This document shows positions 14,166 through 16,922 of a stretch of 16,922 bases of DNA, piece after piece. Source of the stretch: Methanobacteriota archaeon. GTDB lineage: Archaea; Methanobacteriota; Methanobacteria; Methanobacteriales; Methanobacteriaceae. A program made the translations under genes and the position numbers. How positions within the stretch are numbered: the first letter of the stretch is position 1; every line of letters starts with the position of its first letter. The stretch lies in contig JAEYQZ010000085.1 of the NCBI GenBank assembly GCA_023409695.1, forward strand, positions 1-16,922, in the 5' to 3' direction. The notes under the pieces are model-generated. The model did not search any database. It was not told where the DNA came from and worked only from the letters and a program-made list of their open reading frames with translations.

Positions 14166-14196
14166 ATTTACCATCACTTGGTTGTGTTAGGTAAAT
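14166..14196. promoter_or_regulatory. Candidate operator: inverted repeat upstream of the AHSA1 operon
   Basis: ATTTACC (14166-14172) and GGTAAAT (14190-14196) are perfect inverted 7-mers with 17 bases between, so the half-sites are 24 bases apart from centre to centre, near two helical turns. The repeat ends 21 bases before the TATA-like box of the plus-strand operon and faces tsr3 on the other side, so a dimeric regulator could bind here. No regulator gene is in the window. Confidence 0.35.
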
Positions 14197-14217
14197 CATT
14201 CAGATTTTATTTAAGAT

Positions 14218-14228
14218 AAATTTATAAT
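14218..14228 (+). promoter_or_regulatory. TATA box of the AHSA1-VOC-CPBP operon
   Basis: AAATTTATAAT predicts a start of transcription near 14250 and a leader of about 75 bases before ATG 14327. Confidence 0.45.
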
Positions 14229-14326
14229 TTTGGAAGTACTTATTATTACTATAGCGCTTTAATTGAAGGGTATATTTGTAAATTATCTGGCAGAAAAAGA
14301 AAATCTTGGGGATAAGGTGAATACAG

Positions 14327-14818
14327 ATGGCAAACAATAAAACAAAAATTATTGCAGAACCTGGAAAACAGGAATTTTTTATTATAAGGGAGTTTAATGC
14401 GCCACGTGAACTTATTTTTAGAGCATTTACGGATCCGGAACTTTATGTGCAGTGGATCGGGCCAAGAGAACTTGAAACTAATCTTGAAACATTTGAATCG
14501 AAAAACGGCGGTTCATGGCGATATATTCAAAAAGATCCAGAAGGAAATGAGTTTGCTTTTCATGGGGTAAATCATGAAGTTACAGCTCCCGAGAGAATTA
14601 TTGGTACATTTGAATTTGAAGGGCTCCCTGAAAAAGGACATGTTATTCTTGAAAAAACTATATTTGAGACGTTGCCAGGTGACAGAACAAAGATGACATC
14701 TCAATCTGTCTTTCTGACAATTGAAGATCGTGATGGAATGCTTCAGTCAGGCATGGAAGAAGGCGTTAATGATTCATATAATCGTCTTGATGAGTTACTG
14801 GAAAAAATGGAGAAATAA
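14327..14818 (+). CDS. AHSA1/SRPBCC domain protein
   Basis: A 163-residue single-domain protein of the SRPBCC (START-like) superfamily, AHSA1 branch. It is soluble and probably binds a small hydrophobic ligand in a helix-grip fold; its function is unknown. Family signs are REFNAPRELIFRAFTDPELY (22-41), QWIGPRE (43-49), GGSWRYIQKDPEGNEFAFHG (60-79), ERIIGTFEFEGLP (88-100), TKMTSQSVF (116-124) and the C-terminal GMEEGVNDSYNRLDELLE (142-159). An AAGGTGA ribosome binding site supports the ATG. It is the first gene of a three-gene operon; the next gene begins 14 bases later. Such proteins often lie beside VOC proteins in bacteria, as here. Confidence 0.93.
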   Translation: MANNKTKIIAEPGKQEFFIIREFNAPRELIFRAFTDPELYVQWIGPRELETNLETFESKNGGSWRYIQKDPEGNEFAFHGVNHEVTAPERIIGTFEFEGLPEKGHVILEKTIFETLPGDRTKMTSQSVFLTIEDRDGMLQSGMEEGVNDSYNRLDELLEKMEK

Positions 14819-14832
14819 ATGGGGAGAATTAA

Positions 14833-15711
14833 ATGCAAAAAATTGTCCCATTTTTATGGTTTGATGGCAACGCTGAGGAAGCAATGAATTTTTATACCTC
14901 TATTTTTAAAAATTCGAGGATTGGAAGAGTTAATCGCTATGGAGAAGCGGGGCCTGGGCCAAAAGGGGCTGTGATGTCTGTTACTTTCCAACTTGAAGGC
15001 CAGGATTTTTATGCATTGAATGGAGGCCCTGAATTCACATTTACACCAGCAGTGTCATTTTTTGTAAACTGTGATACCTCAGAAGAAATAGATGGGCTGT
15101 GGGAAAAGCTCTCTGGAAGTGGAACTGTTCTTATGCCTTTAAATAAATATCCTTTCAGTGAAAAATTTGGATGGGTTATGGACAAATTTGGTATTTCATG
15201 GCAGCTGAATATGGAAGGGGCTATACAAAAAATAAATCCATTTTTAATGTTTGTGGGAGAACAGCACGGAAATGCAGAAGAAGCAATGAATTTCTACACT
15301 TCAATATTTGATAATTCTAGTATTGCCTCAATAGAACGCTATGGAAAAGGTGAAGAGGGGCCAGAAGGTACAGTTAAGCGTGCTAAATTCGTACTCAGCA
15401 GACAGGAGTTCATGGCTATAGACAGCAACGGACCACATTCTTTTACTTTCACTCCAGCTATATCATTTTTCGTGAACTGTAAAGATCAAGGAGAAGTGGA
15501 TGAATTATGGAATAAACTTTTAGAAGGTGGAAAAAGCCAGGGCCCTGGTTGGATTAAAGACAAATATGGATTGTCCTGGCAAGTTGTCCCCACGGTTTTA
15601 GATGAACTTCTAAATAACTCTAATCCTGAAAAATCCCAGAGAGTTATGGAAGCAATGCTTCAAATGGAGAAACTTGACATTGAAAAATTAAAGGAGGCAT
15701 ACAAAGGATAA
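14833..15711 (+). CDS. Double VOC-domain protein (PhnB-like)
   Basis: A 292-residue soluble protein with two VOC domains of the PhnB/3-demethylubiquinone methyltransferase-like family. Domain 1 (about 3-127) and domain 2 (about 133-255) share GNAEEAMNFYTSIF (12-25 and 146-159), then RYG, FTFTPA.SFFVNC (68-80 and 204-216) and a GxxxDKxGxSWQ segment (113-124, 239-250). They therefore arose by internal duplication, with SWQL or SWQV at each end. Residues 256-292 form a helical tail. The family name suggests methyl transfer, but most members have no shown function. A GGGGAG ribosome binding site lies 6 bases before the ATG. It is in one operon with the AHSA1 gene before and the CPBP gene after. 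Confidence 0.93.
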   Translation: MQKIVPFLWFDGNAEEAMNFYTSIFKNSRIGRVNRYGEAGPGPKGAVMSVTFQLEGQDFYALNGGPEFTFTPAVSFFVNCDTSEEIDGLWEKLSGSGTVLMPLNKYPFSEKFGWVMDKFGISWQLNMEGAIQKINPFLMFVGEQHGNAEEAMNFYTSIFDNSSIASIERYGKGEEGPEGTVKRAKFVLSRQEFMAIDSNGPHSFTFTPAISFFVNCKDQGEVDELWNKLLEGGKSQGPGWIKDKYGLSWQVVPTVLDELLNNSNPEKSQRVMEAMLQMEKLDIEKLKEAYKG

Positions 15712-15724
15712 AAATAGCAGCATA

Positions 15725-16573
15725 ATGAAAAACAGCAAAAAGAAAGAATTGGACAAGAATAAGGATATATCCTCTAAAAGATCCCCATTAAAATTTTTTA
15801 TATTAGTTTATGCTCTTTCTATTCCACTTTGGACAATTAATGTCATTTTTCCTATTAAGCTTCCAGTAGATAATCTTCCAGTGACAGATATTGTGGCCAC
15901 TTTTACCCCAATGATAGCGGCATCCATCCTTGTGTACCGAGACGAGAAACTTTTAGGGGTAAAGAATCTGCTGAAAAGGGCCTTTGATTATGGGAGAATC
16001 ACGAAAAAAGTCTGGTATGTTCCAATTATCATTTTAATTCCATTTATTTACGTGTTGACCTACGTGATAATGTATCTTGTTGGGCTACCTGTCCCAACTG
16101 TTTGGAACCCGCCTATTTTGACACCGCTCCTTTTTGTTGCGTTCTTTTTTGCCGCTGCTGGTGAAGAGCTCGGCTATACTGGATATGCCACTGATCCTAT
16201 GCAAGCCAGGTACACTGCACTGACAGCCAGTCTCATCATTGGATTGATCCATGGGGTATGGCATTTCCCATCGGAGATTTCAATCGGCCAGAGCTTGGGA
16301 TTGATTATATGGGGAGGGGTTATACTGGCCATTAGTTTCCGGATTCTGACAGTCTGGCTTTATAATAACACTGGAAAAAGCGTATTTGCAGCCATACTCT
16401 TTCATGCTGTGACCAATACTGGGAGGAGCATATTTCCTGGCAGCCGTTCAACTTTTGAACTGGGCGACGGGGCTATCGGATATGGGCTCATTGCTATCGT
16501 GGCCGTGATCGTGGTGTTCTTATGGGGATCAAAGACACTGGCGCGATTTAGGTATGCCCGTTCAGGGACATAA
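15725..16573 (+). CDS. CPBP family intramembrane protein (CAAX protease-like)
   Basis: A 282-residue membrane protein of the CPBP (Abi, CAAX protease-like) family of glutamate-type intramembrane peptidases. About seven or eight membrane segments are visible after a lysine-rich N-terminus (1-20). The catalytic motifs are EE (E147, E148), the HGVWH segment (H176, H180) and FHAVTN (H227). The usual EExxxR has T152 in place of Arg (EELGYTGY), which may mean altered activity. The gene begins 14 bases after the VOC gene stop and lacks a clear ribosome binding site, so translation is probably coupled. Its second half (about 16140-16560) is visibly richer in G and C than the rest of the window. In bacteria such proteins process peptides or affect immunity; no substrate gene is seen here. 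Confidence 0.88.
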   Translation: MKNSKKKELDKNKDISSKRSPLKFFILVYALSIPLWTINVIFPIKLPVDNLPVTDIVATFTPMIAASILVYRDEKLLGVKNLLKRAFDYGRITKKVWYVPIIILIPFIYVLTYVIMYLVGLPVPTVWNPPILTPLLFVAFFFAAAGEELGYTGYATDPMQARYTALTASLIIGLIHGVWHFPSEISIGQSLGLIIWGGVILAISFRILTVWLYNNTGKSVFAAILFHAVTNTGRSIFPGSRSTFELGDGAIGYGLIAIVAVIVVFLWGSKTLARFRYARSGT

Positions 16574-16658
16574 GGCAGCTATACTTATAGAACATCAAGA
16601 AAAGATAAATTGTTCGAAAAATTTTGAAATTTGAGAAATTAATAGATACAAAAATAAA

Positions 16659-16674
16659 ATTTAGATTTTTTTAA
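16659..16674 (+). terminator. Possible T-tract terminator after the CPBP gene
   Basis: A run of seven T residues (16666-16672) lies in the short gap between convergent genes. Archaeal transcription can end at such tracts without a strong hairpin; none is seen here. Confidence 0.3.
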
Positions 16675-16922
16675 TTAGAGCACTGATCTTTCATGCTCAA
16701 CAATCTTTGATACAATGCTTTTTGGATTTTTAAGATCTTCTATATCATAATAGCGGCCGCCAGATGCCAATGCAAGTTCCATATTCATATCTCGGCCGTA
16801 TTTAACTGATCTTTCAAAATTAACAATAATGGTGTGAATATCATTTTCTTTTAAGTCTGCAGCAATTTTCAGGGCATCCTGGGCTGGCCCTTCTTTAATA
16901 CCTACATTGGGCATACCATCTG
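16675..16922 (-). CDS. C-terminus of a VWA-domain protein, chelatase subunit D type (partial)
   Basis: The last 82 or so residues of a von Willebrand A domain protein; the gene runs off the right edge. The visible part begins with the DGMPN segment of the TDGxxN metal-site loop (16911-16922), followed by DALKIAADLKENDIHTIIVN, a strand-helix pair of the VWA fold, and the C-terminal MELALASGGRYYDIEDL. This order matches the end of magnesium- or cobalt-chelatase subunit D and its methanogen relatives. An insertion role into cobalamin- or F430-type tetrapyrroles is possible, but cannot be told from this end alone. It is convergent with the CPBP gene. Confidence 0.8.
   Translation of the reverse strand, partial: DGMPNVGIKEGPAQDALKIAADLKENDIHTIIVNFERSVKYGRDMNMELALASGGRYYDIEDLKNPKSIVSKIVEHERSVL

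Overview
The window is AT-rich archaeal DNA, almost certainly from a pseudomurein-walled methanogen of the order Methanobacteriales (a Methanobacterium-like organism). Evidence: a group II geranylgeranylglyceryl phosphate synthase, ribosomal protein eL40, the rRNA modification enzyme Tsr3, a HAD phosphoglycolate phosphatase of the archaeal type, HypD for [NiFe] hydrogenases, archaeal TATA-like boxes, GGTGA/GGAGG ribosome binding sites, and Mur ligases of the kind archaea use only for pseudomurein.

Layout. Bases 1-1759 (minus strand) carry a truncated phosphoglycolate phosphatase gene and hypD, separated by a hairpin. Bases 1760-2458 are very AT-rich; near their right end lies a possible 50-codon gene (2245-2397) with a good ribosome binding site. 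Bases 2459-7943 (plus strand) form a tight three-gene group: a 929-residue protein made of two complete Mur ligase modules, a MurT-like ligase with a zinc ribbon, and a membrane-anchored exported protein whose C-terminus resembles VanW. A hairpin and T-tract close this group at 7947-7988. A MobA-like nucleotidyltransferase follows (8063-8728), then two paralogous DUF2254-like membrane proteins (8790-10352 and 10410-11219). The first of these carries a cytoplasmic array of about nine 23-residue repeats and the second stops after one.

Bases 11273-14062 are on the minus strand: a 66-residue helical protein with a DUF169 protein, then GGGP synthase, eL40 and Tsr3, which are core lipid, ribosome and rRNA functions. 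From 14327 a plus-strand operon with a more bacterial flavour encodes an AHSA1/SRPBCC protein, a double-VOC (PhnB-like) protein and a CPBP-family membrane protein. An inverted repeat that could be an operator lies upstream of it. The right edge holds the C-terminus of a von Willebrand A domain protein of the chelatase subunit D type (minus strand).

The most interesting part is 2245-8728. It looks like a cell-wall locus in which cytoplasmic peptide ligases, an exported VanW-like protein and possibly a nucleotide-activating enzyme work on pseudomurein precursors. The two modules of the fused ligase lack the lysine that is normally carbamylated in Mur ligases, while the neighbouring MurT-like enzyme keeps it. 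No tRNA, rRNA, CRISPR array, insertion sequence or integrase was seen.
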